A stretch of DNA of 64,000 nucleotides, taken from assembly GCA_021413965.1 (NCBI GenBank), contig JAIOPI010000027.1, forward strand, positions 1 through 64,000, in the 5' to 3' direction. A program made the position numbers and the translations under genes. Source of the stretch: Lentisphaerota bacterium. Lineage in GTDB: Bacteria > Verrucomicrobiota > Kiritimatiellia > UBA8416 > JAIOPI01. The first letter of the stretch is position 1; each line of letters opens with the position of its first letter. The notes beneath the pieces are model-generated. The model saw only the letters and a program-made list of their open reading frames with translations. It ran no database searches and had not been told where the DNA came from. Of the stretch, positions 36,040 to 45,124 are shown one piece after another.

Positions 36040-36495
36040 ATGGACAAGGAACCCCATACGCCGCATGCGCCGGACGCAGATCGCTGCGCTGACATCCAGG
36101 GCGTGCTGTTCGAGTACATGACGCGCGAGCTCGGGCACGCCCGCTCGGCCCTCGTGCGCGAGCACCTCCGCCGCTGCCCGGACTGCCAGCGCATGGCCGC
36201 CGAAATCCAGGCCACGCTCGACGCTTTGCGCGAGGATGTGCCGGCGGCCGACGCGTCCCCGCCGCGGTTGACGGACGAGCGGCGCCGGCAGCTGGCCTGG
36301 TCGATCACGCATCCGGTGCGGGATTGGATCCACCGCCATCACGTGATGGTATCGATCATCGTGGCGTTGATTGTCCTTGCCGTCATTGCAGGCGTGCTGC
36401 GTAAAGTGGTGATTGTCCGGCAGGACGAGCCTGTTGGGCCGCCCGTGACAATTGGCCAGGGCGAACCGCCCCACGAGAGCGAACCGCCGCCATGA
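36040..36495 (+). CDS. Zinc-finger anti-sigma factor
   Basis: A 151-residue protein with the zf-HC2 anti-sigma zinc finger: an upstream Cys (ADRCADIQG) and REHLRRCPDCQRMA, giving the HxxxCxxC signature. A transmembrane helix follows near residues 103-120 (HVMVSIIVALIVLAVIA) and a short Pro-rich tail lies outside. It would hold the sigma factor encoded just upstream at the membrane. GGGAGG supports the ATG at 36040. Its stop overlaps the pdxA start. Confidence 0.88.
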   Translation: MDKEPHTPHAPDADRCADIQGVLFEYMTRELGHARSALVREHLRRCPDCQRMAAEIQATLDALREDVPAADASPPRLTDERRRQLAWSITHPVRDWIHRHHVMVSIIVALIVLAVIAGVLRKVVIVRQDEPVGPPVTIGQGEPPHESEPPP

Positions 36496-37505
36496 GCAAC
36501 GCGCCCCCCCAGACGCCGCCCCGCATCGCGCTGACGATGGGCGACCCCGCCGGCATTGGTCCGGAGCTCTGCCTGCGCGCCCTCGCCGCGCCGGAGGTGC
36601 GCGCGCGGTGCGTGCCCGTGCTCATCGGCGACGTCGGCGTGCTGCGGCGGGTGGCCGCGCAGACCGGGCTCGCGCTGGAGGCGCCGGTGTGCACGTTCAC
36701 GGACGACGAGGCGATGGCCTCGGCCGTGGCGCCGCTGATCGTCGATTGCGGCGCGATCGACGCGGCGTCCGTGCATCCGGGCGAGATCCAGGCGGCCTGC
36801 GGGCGCGCCGCGTATCTGTACATTGAAACGGCGGTCAAGGCCTGTCTCGACGGGCGGGTGGCGGCGATGGCGACGGCGCCGATTCACAAGGAGGCGCTGC
36901 ATCTCGCCGGCGTCCCCCAGCCCGGACACACGGAAATCCTGGCCCACCTGACCGGCGCCACCAACGTCTGCATGATGTTGGCGTCCGAGGAGATCATCGT
37001 CAGCCTCGTGACCATTCATGTCGGCCTCGCGCGCGTGCCGCGGCTGGTTACGGCGGCCCGCATCGTGGAGGTCGCGGAACTCACCGCCGCGGCGCTGCGG
37101 CGGATGGGGCGCACTGAGCCGCGCCTGACGGTCTGCGCGCTGAATCCGCATGCCGGCGAAGGCGGGCTGTTCGGGCGCGAGGACATCGAGATCATCGCGC
37201 CGGCCGTGGCGCAACTGCGCGCACGCGGACTGCGCGTGGAGGGGCCGCTGGCGCCGGATACGGCGTTTGTGCCGGCGCGGCGCCAGCAGACGGACGCCTA
37301 CATCGCCATGTATCACGACCAGGGCTTGATTCCCTTCAAGATGCTGGCCTTCGAGCACGGCGTGAACATCACGCTCGGACTGCCGATCGTGCGCACGTCC
37401 GTGGATCACGGCACCGCCTTCGATCTCGCCTGGCAGGGGCGCGCGTCGGCCGCCAGCCTCATCGCCAGCCTGCACTGGGCTGCACGGCTGAGCGGGGTGG
37501 CGTAG
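36492..37505 (+). CDS. pdxA: 4-hydroxythreonine-4-phosphate dehydrogenase
   Basis: A 337-residue enzyme of pyridoxal 5'-phosphate synthesis by the DXP-dependent route. Signatures are IALTMGDPAGIGPEL at the start, the PGHTEILAHLTG metal-binding loop, MYHDQGLIPFKML and TSVDHGTAFDLAW near the end. It overlaps the anti-sigma gene by ATGA and so may be co-transcribed with the sigma/anti-sigma pair. Related proteins include PdxA2-type sugar enzymes; the motif set here fits PdxA. Confidence 0.9.
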   Translation: MSNAPPQTPPRIALTMGDPAGIGPELCLRALAAPEVRARCVPVLIGDVGVLRRVAAQTGLALEAPVCTFTDDEAMASAVAPLIVDCGAIDAASVHPGEIQAACGRAAYLYIETAVKACLDGRVAAMATAPIHKEALHLAGVPQPGHTEILAHLTGATNVCMMLASEEIIVSLVTIHVGLARVPRLVTAARIVEVAELTAAALRRMGRTEPRLTVCALNPHAGEGGLFGREDIEIIAPAVAQLRARGLRVEGPLAPDTAFVPARRQQTDAYIAMYHDQGLIPFKMLAFEHGVNITLGLPIVRTSVDHGTAFDLAWQGRASAASLIASLHWAARLSGVA

Positions 37506-37559
37506 ACTCAGGATTGACCGGCAGGGACCGCCGGCGTTTCCGCTCAGCCGCCGCCTTGC

Positions 37560-38879
37560 TTACCGCGTGAGTCGGTCGATGAGGGCGAAGTGGACGGGGA
37601 AGCGCTGGTGCAGATCCGCGCGGCGGCCGAGTTCGAAGTCGGTGAAGGTGAAGCCCGGCGCCACGGTGCAGCCGACGAGTGCGTAGGCGGCCGGCGAAAC
37701 CGGCTCGGCCGCGACCCAGCAGGTCGCCGGCACCACCGCCTGCAGGTGCGCGTCCAGGCCCAGCCGGATTTCCTGGTATGCGCCGTCGGGCGCGATGAGG
37801 TGCAACCGCAGGCCGTCGCCCGCATGGAAGTGCCAGACCTCGTCGGACTGCAACCGGTGGAAGGCGGAAAAATCGCGGCCCTCGAGCAGGAAGTGGATGG
37901 ATGTCGCAAACGATCGCGTGCCACCGTAACGTCCCGGCAGGGCTGACGCGGGGATGCTTTCGGCGGCGCGATACGTCTCGCGGAAGTACCCGCCCTCCGG
38001 ATGCCGGTCGAGTTGGAGTTCGCGGATCCAGCGCCCGGCCGCCGTTTCGGGCGCGGCCGGCTGGCGGATATCCGTACGCACGGGCGCGGCGGCCCCGGCC
38101 GTCGATGCGGGCGCGGCATGTTCCTGCATGACCAGCTGTTCCAGTTCCGGGTAAGAGTCCACAACCCAGGTCGGCTTGACGTCACTGCGTGCCAGGTCGG
38201 CGCGCGTCGATACGCCGGTCAGGATCAGCGCGGAGCGGAGTTCGGCGCGCAATCCGGCGCGGATATCTGTGTCCAGGTTGTCGCCGATGGTCAGGATGTC
38301 CTCGCGTGGCAGGCCGAGATGGCGGACGGCCTTGTCGAACAGGCGCCGCTCGGGCTTGCCGATGACGACGGGTTCGAGTCCGCAGCCGACCTCGATCGAG
38401 GCCGCCAGCGCGCCTGTGCCCGGAAAGATGCCTTCGTCCATGCGCAGCCAGGCGTCGGGATTGGTGACGATGAATTCGGCGCCCTGCCGGATCAGATCGC
38501 AGGCGCGGCGCATCCGCTCGTAGTTGAAGGCGCGCTCGAAACTGACCACCACACAGTCCGGACGCTGGTCATCGAGCCGGATGCCGCAGCGCGCGAATTC
38601 ACCGAGAATGCCCTCTTCGCCGATGACAAAGGCGGAGCGGTTGCCGACATACTCCGCGGCGGCCTGGGCGGTTGTGAGGACGTCGGGCGGATCGCAGGGG
38701 ATGCCATAGGAGCGGATGTGTTCGCACACGGTGGATACGGGGCGGTTGGCGCGGTTGGTGACGAAGAGGCAGCGCAGGCCCCGGGCGCGCATGTTGCGGA
38801 TGAAGGTCCCGGCGCCGGGGACTTCCTCCCGGCCGCGGTAGACCGTGCCGTCGAGATCAAGAATCAGTGCGCGAATCAT
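37560..38879 (-). CDS. Fusion of a HAD-IIA phosphatase and a cupin_5 (DUF985) domain
   Basis: A 439-residue two-domain protein. Residues 1-260 are a NagD-like HAD phosphatase: LILDLDGTVYRG with the nucleophile Asp, VTNRANRPVS, the KPERRLFDKAV Lys motif and TIGDNLDTDI. After an Ala/Pro-rich linker (about 262-290), residues 290-435 form a cupin_5 domain with the family hallmark RHPEGGYFRETY and SDEVWHFHAGDGLRL. These are normally separate proteins. GGGAG precedes the ATG at 38879. The phosphatase substrate and the role of the cupin are not known. Confidence 0.85.
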   Translation of the reverse strand: MIRALILDLDGTVYRGREEVPGAGTFIRNMRARGLRCLFVTNRANRPVSTVCEHIRSYGIPCDPPDVLTTAQAAAEYVGNRSAFVIGEEGILGEFARCGIRLDDQRPDCVVVSFERAFNYERMRRACDLIRQGAEFIVTNPDAWLRMDEGIFPGTGALAASIEVGCGLEPVVIGKPERRLFDKAVRHLGLPREDILTIGDNLDTDIRAGLRAELRSALILTGVSTRADLARSDVKPTWVVDSYPELEQLVMQEHAAPASTAGAAAPVRTDIRQPAAPETAAGRWIRELQLDRHPEGGYFRETYRAAESIPASALPGRYGGTRSFATSIHFLLEGRDFSAFHRLQSDEVWHFHAGDGLRLHLIAPDGAYQEIRLGLDAHLQAVVPATCWVAAEPVSPAAYALVGCTVAPGFTFTDFELGRRADLHQRFPVHFALIDRLTR

Positions 38880-38917
38880 GCGTGCTCCCAAGACTGTGCG
38901 GTCACTTTGCGGGGCGG

Positions 38918-38957
38918 AACCCACCCCCCGCTTCGCGGACCCCTCCCGGGAGGGGAT
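38918..38957 (+). repeat. Half copy of dispersed repeat family C
   Basis: A stretch reading acccaccccccgc then ggacccctcccgggaggg resembles one arm of the 100-base palindromic elements at 56992-57090 and 62834-62933. It lies just upstream of the HAD-cupin gene. Confidence 0.5.
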
Positions 38958-39009
38958 CTGAAGCGGCCTCGCGCGTCATCCGAGATCGCCGTCCTCTCGT
39001 TGAGGGGCT

Positions 39010-40314
39010 CTATTTCAAGAACAGCTCGATCACCGGCACGGGGACGGGGGGTTGCATCTGGGGCAGCGTGAGCGTGAGCGTGCTCTTGCCGGGATTGTAC
39101 TGGTCGATGTACCACTGCTCCAGCTTCATATCGACTTCGCTGGCGTCGTGGAGCAGCTGTGCGTAGGCCACCTTGCCGGCGAGCCCGTCGAGATGCACGT
39201 GCTTGAACGGCCAGGCGAACAGGTGCACGTAGAGGCGGTTGGTCTTGGGATTGTAGGTGAGCCGCGCATCCTGCGGCGGCACGATGCCGGCCGGGGCGGG
39301 CCCGCAGCCATAGACGGCGCGGCTGTGGCGCTTCATCCACTCGCCCATGCCGGCCAGGCGCTCGCGGGCGCGATGGTCGAACTCGCCGCGCGCGGTCGGG
39401 CCCACGTTCAGCAGCAGGTTGCCGTCCTTGCTCACGCAATCCACGAGCGTGCGGATCAGTTCGTCCGTGCCGCGCCAGGTGTGCTCGTCCCGGTAGTAGC
39501 CCCACGAACCGCTGAACGTCTGGCAGGCTTCCCAGGCGATGCCGTCGATGGCTTCGTGCGGGCGCGTGCGTGGCTGGACCTGTTCCGGCGTGACGATGTC
39601 GCCCGAGCCCGGCAGGTCGAGGCGGTTATCGACGACCACGTCAGGCTGGAGCTTGCGCACGAGCTTGATCAGCTTTTCGGATTCCCAGTGCGTGTGGTCC
39701 TTGCCGTCCTTGCCGGGGAACGAGAAGTCGAACCAGAGCACATCCACCTCGCCGAACTGGGTGAGCAGTTCGGTGACCTGGTGGCGCATGTAGGCGGCAT
39801 AGGTGCGCACATCGCGCCTGGCCTCGCGCTCGCGGAAGGCGGCGTCGTTGCGCTGTGGGTGGTGGCAGTCCACGGGGTAGCCGGGGTGGTGCCAGTCGAG
39901 CAGCGAGTAGTAGAACCCGACGCGGATGCCTTCGTCGCGGAAGGCCTTGACCATGGGCTTGAGCAGGTCCTTGCCCCACGGGGTCTTGGTGGCCTTGTAC
40001 CCGGTGTGCTTCGAATCCCAGAGACAGAAGCCTTCGTGGTGCTTGGTGGTGATGACGAAGTAGCGCATGCCGGCTTCGCGCGCCATGCGGGCCCAGTCCT
40101 TCGGGTTGTAGAGGTCGGGGTAGAAGTGGTCGAAGTATTTCTGGTACTCCTCCTGCGGGATCTGCTCCTTGCTGCGTACCCACTCGTGGCGGGCGGCAAG
40201 GGAATAGGTGCCCCAGTGGATGAACATGCCGAAGCGGGCGTCGCGGAACCACGACGTATCGCCGCGACCATAGGGGGCCTTCCTGGACTCGGCGGCGGAT
40301 GAGCGTGCAGCCAT
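39010..40314 (-). CDS. GH29 alpha-L-fucosidase-like glycosidase
   Basis: A 434-residue glycoside hydrolase family 29 protein removing terminal L-fucose from glycans. Visible motifs include RFGMFIHWGTYSL, YFVITTKHHEGFCLWDS (substrate-binding His), GFYYSLLDWHHP and VDVLWFDFSFPG, where the Asp after WF is the catalytic nucleophile. There is no signal peptide, so it probably acts inside the cell on imported oligosaccharides. The start at 40314 is set by AAGGAG; the ATG two codons earlier is too close to that site. It stands alone. Confidence 0.88.
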   Translation of the reverse strand: MAARSSAAESRKAPYGRGDTSWFRDARFGMFIHWGTYSLAARHEWVRSKEQIPQEEYQKYFDHFYPDLYNPKDWARMAREAGMRYFVITTKHHEGFCLWDSKHTGYKATKTPWGKDLLKPMVKAFRDEGIRVGFYYSLLDWHHPGYPVDCHHPQRNDAAFREREARRDVRTYAAYMRHQVTELLTQFGEVDVLWFDFSFPGKDGKDHTHWESEKLIKLVRKLQPDVVVDNRLDLPGSGDIVTPEQVQPRTRPHEAIDGIAWEACQTFSGSWGYYRDEHTWRGTDELIRTLVDCVSKDGNLLLNVGPTARGEFDHRARERLAGMGEWMKRHSRAVYGCGPAPAGIVPPQDARLTYNPKTNRLYVHLFAWPFKHVHLDGLAGKVAYAQLLHDASEVDMKLEQWYIDQYNPGKSTLTLTLPQMQPPVPVPVIELFLK

Positions 40315-40494
40315 GGGCATTCTCCTTGGATTGAAGGCGCGACATATAGCGGGTTTTCCGGGCCGGGACAAGCCTTGGCCCTCGCGGATCGGGCCCCAAG
40401 GTGGTATTGCCGAATGGCGGTCAGGGTGATTCCTCAAGGTCTGCTATGATTCCCCTGCTTCTGGCCGCGGTGGCGCGACACCGGAAAGGACTGC

Positions 40495-42579
40495 GTGACG
40501 GAGTGGATCCATCAGATGGTGTTATGGGCGGGCAGTCACCCGCATGTGTCCTATGTGGCCGTGGGAATCGTGGCGTTTCTGGAATCCCTGGCCGTTGTTG
40601 GTCTCATCGTCCCGGGCGTGGTGATGCTCTTCGGGGCGGGCGCCCTGGTGGCCAATGGGGCCTTGAGCATATGGCCGGTCTTGGGCGCGGCCGTGGTCGG
40701 CGCCATCGCCGGAGACGGCGTGAGCTACTGGCTCGGACGGCACTATCGCCGCAGGCTGCGCGAATGGTGGCCGCTGAGGCGACGCGCCGACCTGCTGGAG
40801 CGAGCGGAGACGTTCGTTCGCAGCCACGGCGGCAAGAGCGTGCTGCTCGGCCGGTTCGTCGGCGCCTTGCGCCCCTTGATCCCGGCCGTGGCGGGCATGT
40901 TAGGCATGTCGCCGGGCCGGTTCTGCCTGATCAGCGCTGCGTCGGCCATGGTCTGGGCCCCGCTCTACGTGTTGCCGGGAATGGTGGTGGGCCTGTCGCT
41001 GCTGCTGGCCCGGGAAGTCGCCGGGCGGCTGGCGTTCCTGCTGGGCGTGCTCTTCTTTTCGGGGTGGACGACCGTGCGGCTGATCCGATGGACGCATGAT
41101 CGATTCGGCCCGAGGCTCCTGGCGTGGATGGGGCGCAGCCGAGCGTGGGCGGCTGGGCATCCCGGCCTCGCGCGCCTGCAGCGCCTCTTCTTCGATCCCG
41201 GCCCGCCTCCCTATCGGCTGGTCGCCCTGTGGATGGCGCTTCTGGTGGCGGGGGCCTGGCTTTTCCTCGGCGTGCTGGAAGATGTGGTCACGCGCGATCC
41301 GTTGGTGGCGGCGGGCGAGTCGGCGTACCACTTGCTGCAGCAATGGCGCACGCCGCTGGCTGATGTCGTCATGGTGCTGATCAGTGAACTCGGGGACGCC
41401 GCAGTGGTCTTCCCCCTGGCGCTGGTGGTCCTGGCGGGGCTCCTCTGGCGGCGCGCGTGGTGGGATGCGCTGTGCTGGGCGGCGGCTGGAGGATTCGGGG
41501 AACTGGCGGTGACCGTGATCAAGGCGGCCGTGCGCATGCCCCGGCCGATCCCGCTCTATGAGCATGCGTCCGCCCACAGCTTCCCCAGCGGACATGCCAC
41601 GATGAGCATGGTCATCTATGGCTTCCTGGCCGTGCTGGCGTCGCCGACCATGCCGGCCCGCGCACGCTGGATGCCCTACGCCGGCGCGACGCTGCTGATT
41701 GTCAACATTGCCTTCTCACGCCTGTACCTCGGGGCGCACTGGCTGGCCGATGTGGTGGGCGGCCTGGCGTTGGGGCTGGCCTGGGTGGCGCTGCTGACCC
41801 TGGCCCGCCGGAGACGCATGCAACGCGATGACGTGCTGCACGGGCTCATGCCGCTGATCCTGATCGTCTTCCTGGGAGCCGCCGCATGGCACACGTCCTC
41901 CCGCCTGGCCGGCGACGTGGAGCGCTACGCGGTCCGGGATCCCGTCGAGCATACGCTGGCGGCGGACTGGTGGGCACAGGCTTGGCGGGAGATGCCCCCG
42001 TACCGGCTGGATCTTGAAGGCGATGAGGAGCAGCCGCTGAATCTCCAGGTGGCCGGAACACGTCCCGCCGTGCGGCACGCCCTTCTGGCCAAGGGCTGGA
42101 CCGAACCCCTGGCGCTCTCGGCGCAGACGGCCCTGCGCTGGCTGCTGCCGGCGCCTCCGCTCAAAGACTTGCCGATTCTGCCCCAGCCTCACAACGGCCG
42201 GTACGAATCCCTTCGGCTTGTGCTTCGCGGGCGCACGGGAATGGTGGAGGGCGAGCAGCTGGTGCTGCGCCTGTGGACCACGAGTGTGCAGTTGGACCCC
42301 GATCGGGTGCCCCTGTGGGTGGGAACGGTCACGCGGCAGCGCCTCCGGCACCTGCCCCTTATGCGCTTTCCGACGACCGTGGCGGAGTACGAGCAGCCCC
42401 TGGCGGTCCTGGCGGAGATGGTTGTCGATCTCCAGTCAAAGCGGGTGTTCCGGCCGCTGGCCCGACCCGTCGCGGGCGGCAAATGGTCCGGTGACGTTCT
42501 GCTCATCAGGCTGGGGGCGCCGGATCGGCACGACGCCGGGGACGGCGGACATCGCACGGCGTCCCCCATGGCGCCGTGA
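40495..42579 (+). CDS. Three-domain DedA-PAP2-LssY membrane protein
   Basis: A 694-residue membrane protein. An N-terminal DedA/VTT domain (GIVAFLESLAVVGLIVPG near residues 22-39, and LLGRFVGALRPLIPAVAG) is followed by a PAP2 phosphatase domain (VRMPRPI near 344, FPSGHATMS near 362, GAHWLADVVGG near 412) and a C-terminal LssY-like domain (about 465-680). The PAP2 active-site residues Arg, His and His are present. The combination suggests lipid-phosphate recycling or flipping at the membrane. The start is GTG at 40495 with GGAAAGGA upstream. No operon partner is evident. Confidence 0.9.
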   Translation: MTEWIHQMVLWAGSHPHVSYVAVGIVAFLESLAVVGLIVPGVVMLFGAGALVANGALSIWPVLGAAVVGAIAGDGVSYWLGRHYRRRLREWWPLRRRADLLERAETFVRSHGGKSVLLGRFVGALRPLIPAVAGMLGMSPGRFCLISAASAMVWAPLYVLPGMVVGLSLLLAREVAGRLAFLLGVLFFSGWTTVRLIRWTHDRFGPRLLAWMGRSRAWAAGHPGLARLQRLFFDPGPPPYRLVALWMALLVAGAWLFLGVLEDVVTRDPLVAAGESAYHLLQQWRTPLADVVMVLISELGDAAVVFPLALVVLAGLLWRRAWWDALCWAAAGGFGELAVTVIKAAVRMPRPIPLYEHASAHSFPSGHATMSMVIYGFLAVLASPTMPARARWMPYAGATLLIVNIAFSRLYLGAHWLADVVGGLALGLAWVALLTLARRRRMQRDDVLHGLMPLILIVFLGAAAWHTSSRLAGDVERYAVRDPVEHTLAADWWAQAWREMPPYRLDLEGDEEQPLNLQVAGTRPAVRHALLAKGWTEPLALSAQTALRWLLPAPPLKDLPILPQPHNGRYESLRLVLRGRTGMVEGEQLVLRLWTTSVQLDPDRVPLWVGTVTRQRLRHLPLMRFPTTVAEYEQPLAVLAEMVVDLQSKRVFRPLARPVAGGKWSGDVLLIRLGAPDRHDAGDGGHRTASPMAP

Positions 42580-42599
42580 GCCTGTGGGCGTTCCCGCGC

Positions 42600-43742
42600 T
42601 CAATCCAGCGTCTGGCGGTAGCGCTTGAGGCCGATGCTGAGGATCACCGCCAGGAACACCAGCAGGGCCCACACGTGCGGGAGCACCTCGGGCAGGCCGT
42701 TGCCCTTGAGCAAAATGCCGCGCACGATTGGCAGGAAGTGCGTCAACGGCAGGAGTGCGCCCACCGCCTGCGCCCACTCCGGCATGCCGCGGTACGGAAA
42801 CATGAACCCGGACAGCAGGATGGACGGCAGGAAGAAGAAGAAGGACATCTGGACGGCCTGCAGCTGGTTGCGCGCGATGGTGGAGAAGGTGATTCCCACG
42901 GCAAGGTTGCAGGCCATGAAGAGCGGGGCGAGGATCAGCAGCAGCGGGATGCTGCCCACCATGGGCACCTGAAAGATGAAGCGCGCCGCCAGCAGCACGA
43001 TGACGATCTGGATGTAGCCCACCACGATGTAGGGCACAATCTTCCCCGTCATGACCTCCAGCGGGCGGACGGGCGACGCGAGCAGGTGCTCCATGGTGCC
43101 GCGTTCCTTCTCGCGTGTGATGGCCAGCGCCGTGATTAAAATCAGGGTCATGGTCAGGATGACGCCGATCAACCCCGGCACGACGTTGAAGACGGTCTCG
43201 CCTTCGGGGTTGAAGACGCGGTGCACCCGCAGGTCGGCGGGCGGGGGCGGCCGGCGCAGGTAGTCCAGCGGGCCCTGGAGGTCGCGCTCCCAGGCCTGGT
43301 CCATGATCCCCCGCAGCGCCGACACGGCGTTACCGATGGCCATGGGGTCGGAGGCGTCCGCCTCCAGCAGCAGCGCCGGACGGATGCCCTGCACGAGATC
43401 GCGCCCGAAGTGTTCCGGGATGGTGAGGATGAACTGAACGCGGCCGCGTTTGAGGGCCTGCCGCGCCTCGGCGTCGGTCTGGGGGCCGGGACGGGTGAGG
43501 TCGAAGTATTCGCTGGCCCGCATGGCGCCCACCAGCGAGCGCGCCATCGGGCTGGTGTCGTTGGCGACCACCACCGTGGGCAGGGTGTGGGGGTCGGTGT
43601 TGATCGCGAAGCCGAACAGGATCAGCTGCAGGAACGGGATCCCGACCATCATGCCGAAGGTCATGCGGTCGCGCCGCATCTGGATGAACTCCTTGCGGAC
43701 GACGGCCGCGAACCGGTGCCAGGTGAAACGATGCAGGCTCAT
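42600..43742 (-). CDS. ABC-2 type transporter permease
   Basis: A 380-residue permease of the YhhJ/YbhR kind. A transmembrane helix near the start (MVGIPFLQLILFGFAINTDP) precedes a large periplasmic domain; five helices follow, with FNVVPGLIGVILTM, the ITREKERGTMEHLLASPVRP coupling motif, and a C-terminal anchor. Only one permease gene is present, so it probably works as a homodimer with the ATPase gene upstream on the same strand. The gap to the ATPase contains a repeat-A palindrome. The ribosome-binding site is weak. Confidence 0.88.
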   Translation of the reverse strand: MSLHRFTWHRFAAVVRKEFIQMRRDRMTFGMMVGIPFLQLILFGFAINTDPHTLPTVVVANDTSPMARSLVGAMRASEYFDLTRPGPQTDAEARQALKRGRVQFILTIPEHFGRDLVQGIRPALLLEADASDPMAIGNAVSALRGIMDQAWERDLQGPLDYLRRPPPPADLRVHRVFNPEGETVFNVVPGLIGVILTMTLILITALAITREKERGTMEHLLASPVRPLEVMTGKIVPYIVVGYIQIVIVLLAARFIFQVPMVGSIPLLLILAPLFMACNLAVGITFSTIARNQLQAVQMSFFFFLPSILLSGFMFPYRGMPEWAQAVGALLPLTHFLPIVRGILLKGNGLPEVLPHVWALLVFLAVILSIGLKRYRQTLD

Positions 43743-43758
43743 GGGATCTGAAGATGCT

Positions 43759-43839
43759 CACCACGAAGACACGAAGAACACGAAGCGAAGCACGAAGGTG
43801 TCCGCTTGGTGATCCGTTTTGTGCCTTCGTGTCTTGGTG
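43759..43839. repeat. Dispersed repeat family A, copy 1
   Basis: caccacgaagacacgaag (43759-43776) and cttcgtgtcttggtg (43825-43839) form an imperfect inverted repeat around a region that also holds two further cacgaag units. It lies between the ATPase and permease genes of the exporter. Confidence 0.6.
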
Positions 43840-43890
43840 GTTCCTTCATGTGCGTTTCGCCTCTGCTGCGCGAAGAAGTTCGTAGCGGCC

Positions 43891-44838
43891 TCACGTCTCC
43901 TTCTTCTTCTCCCGGGTGGCATTGTCGGGGACGGATTGCATCAGGTGGATGAAGACGTCTTCGAGGCCGGAGTCGGTGCGCGACCAGCGCCAGGGGGCGC
44001 GGTGGAAAGGGGCCGTATCGCGCTCCAGGGCGGCGGCATCCGTGCCGCTGACGTGCAGCCCCGTGCCGAAAGCGGCCACCTGCGTGACGGCCGGCAGGCG
44101 GCGCAAGTCGCCGGCGATCTGCGCCACCCCGGGGCCGTCGACCTGCCACGTGCACAAGCGTGACTCGCGGATGATGTCGTCTGCCGTCCCGTGCGTGAGC
44201 AGGTGGCCGTAGGCCAGGTAGGCGAGGCGGTGGCAGCGCTCGGCCTCATCCATGTAGTGGGTGGAAATCAGGACGGTCAGCCCCTTGGTGGCGAGGTCAT
44301 GGATCTTCTCCCAGAAATCGCGCCGGGCCTGAGGGTCCACGCCGGCGGTGGGTTCGTCGAGCAGCAACAGGCGTGGCCGGTGCAAGAGGCAGGCGGACAG
44401 CGCGAGGCGCTGTTTCCAGCCTCCGGAGAGCGTCCCGGCGAGTTGATGCTGGCGCGTGGTCAGGCCCAGCTCAACCAGCTCCTCATCGACCATCTCGTTG
44501 CGCCGTGGCACGTCGTACAGCCGCCCGACAAAGTCGAGGTTCTCGCGCACGGTCAGGTCGTCATAAAGACTGAAGCGCTGGGTCATGTAGCCGACGTGAA
44601 GCCGGATTTCGCGCTGCTCGCGCAACAGGTCGAAGCCCAGGCAGGTTCCGCTCCCCGCGTCCGGGGTGAGCAGGCCGCAGAGCATGCGGATGAAGGTGGT
44701 CTTGCCGCTGCCGTTGGGCCCCAGAAACCCGTAGATCTCGCCGCGCTCGACGCGCAGGTCAACGCGATCCACCACGGTGCGATCGTCGAACCGCTTGGTG
44801 ACGCCCTGCACGTCGATGACGGGGGCGAGGGCACTCAC
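43891..44838 (-). CDS. ABC transporter ATP-binding protein
   Basis: A 315-residue ATPase energising the adjacent ABC-2 permease. Walker A GPNGSGKTT, the signature LSGGWKQRLAL, Walker B LLLLDEPTAG and the switch His in STHYMDEAERC are present, followed by a C-terminal domain of YbhF/CcmA type. The proposed start is GTG at 44838, eight bases after GGAG; an ATG at 44862 has no proper site. With the HlyD-like gene upstream it forms a three-gene exporter like YbhG-YbhF-YbhR but with one permease. Confidence 0.9.
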   Translation of the reverse strand: MSALAPVIDVQGVTKRFDDRTVVDRVDLRVERGEIYGFLGPNGSGKTTFIRMLCGLLTPDAGSGTCLGFDLLREQREIRLHVGYMTQRFSLYDDLTVRENLDFVGRLYDVPRRNEMVDEELVELGLTTRQHQLAGTLSGGWKQRLALSACLLHRPRLLLLDEPTAGVDPQARRDFWEKIHDLATKGLTVLISTHYMDEAERCHRLAYLAYGHLLTHGTADDIIRESRLCTWQVDGPGVAQIAGDLRRLPAVTQVAAFGTGLHVSGTDAAALERDTAPFHRAPWRWSRTDSGLEDVFIHLMQSVPDNATREKKKET

Positions 44839-44906
44839 CGCACGCACTCCGGCCAAACCCATTCCGTACGCAGTCGTCGTGGCTTCACCACTCGCTGCGC
44901 TTGAGG

Positions 44907-45069
44907 CACGGAGACACGGAGAGGCGAGAGGCGATGCTTCCGAGCTCTCGTCCGGCCAACCGTTGCGCGGATTTTCCGCCTGGCGCGGCAAATTCGCGCC
45001 ACACTCGGCCGGTGAGGCGGCAGAGAGTCTGGAGGCGCAGAATGTTCCGCTGGCCTCCGTGTCACCGTG
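44907..45069. repeat. Dispersed repeat family A, copy 2
   Basis: cacggagacacggag (44907-44921) pairs with cctccgtgtcaccgtg (45054-45069), 14 of 15 arm bases matching, around about 130 bases. It lies between the HlyD-like and ATPase genes and is of the same style as the copy at 43759-43839. Confidence 0.6.
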
Positions 45070-45124
45070 ACTCCGCGGTGCGTCTTCTTCCGCTCAGAGT
45101 TGCGGGCACCGTTGACTTTCGCGT

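Noticed and set aside
33412-36474. A 1020-codon open frame on the minus strand.
   Set aside because: It is antisense to serA, the second sigma/anti-sigma pair and part of the BamD-like gene, all of which have clear motifs; its translation is Arg/His/Gln-rich low-complexity, typical of GC-rich shadows.
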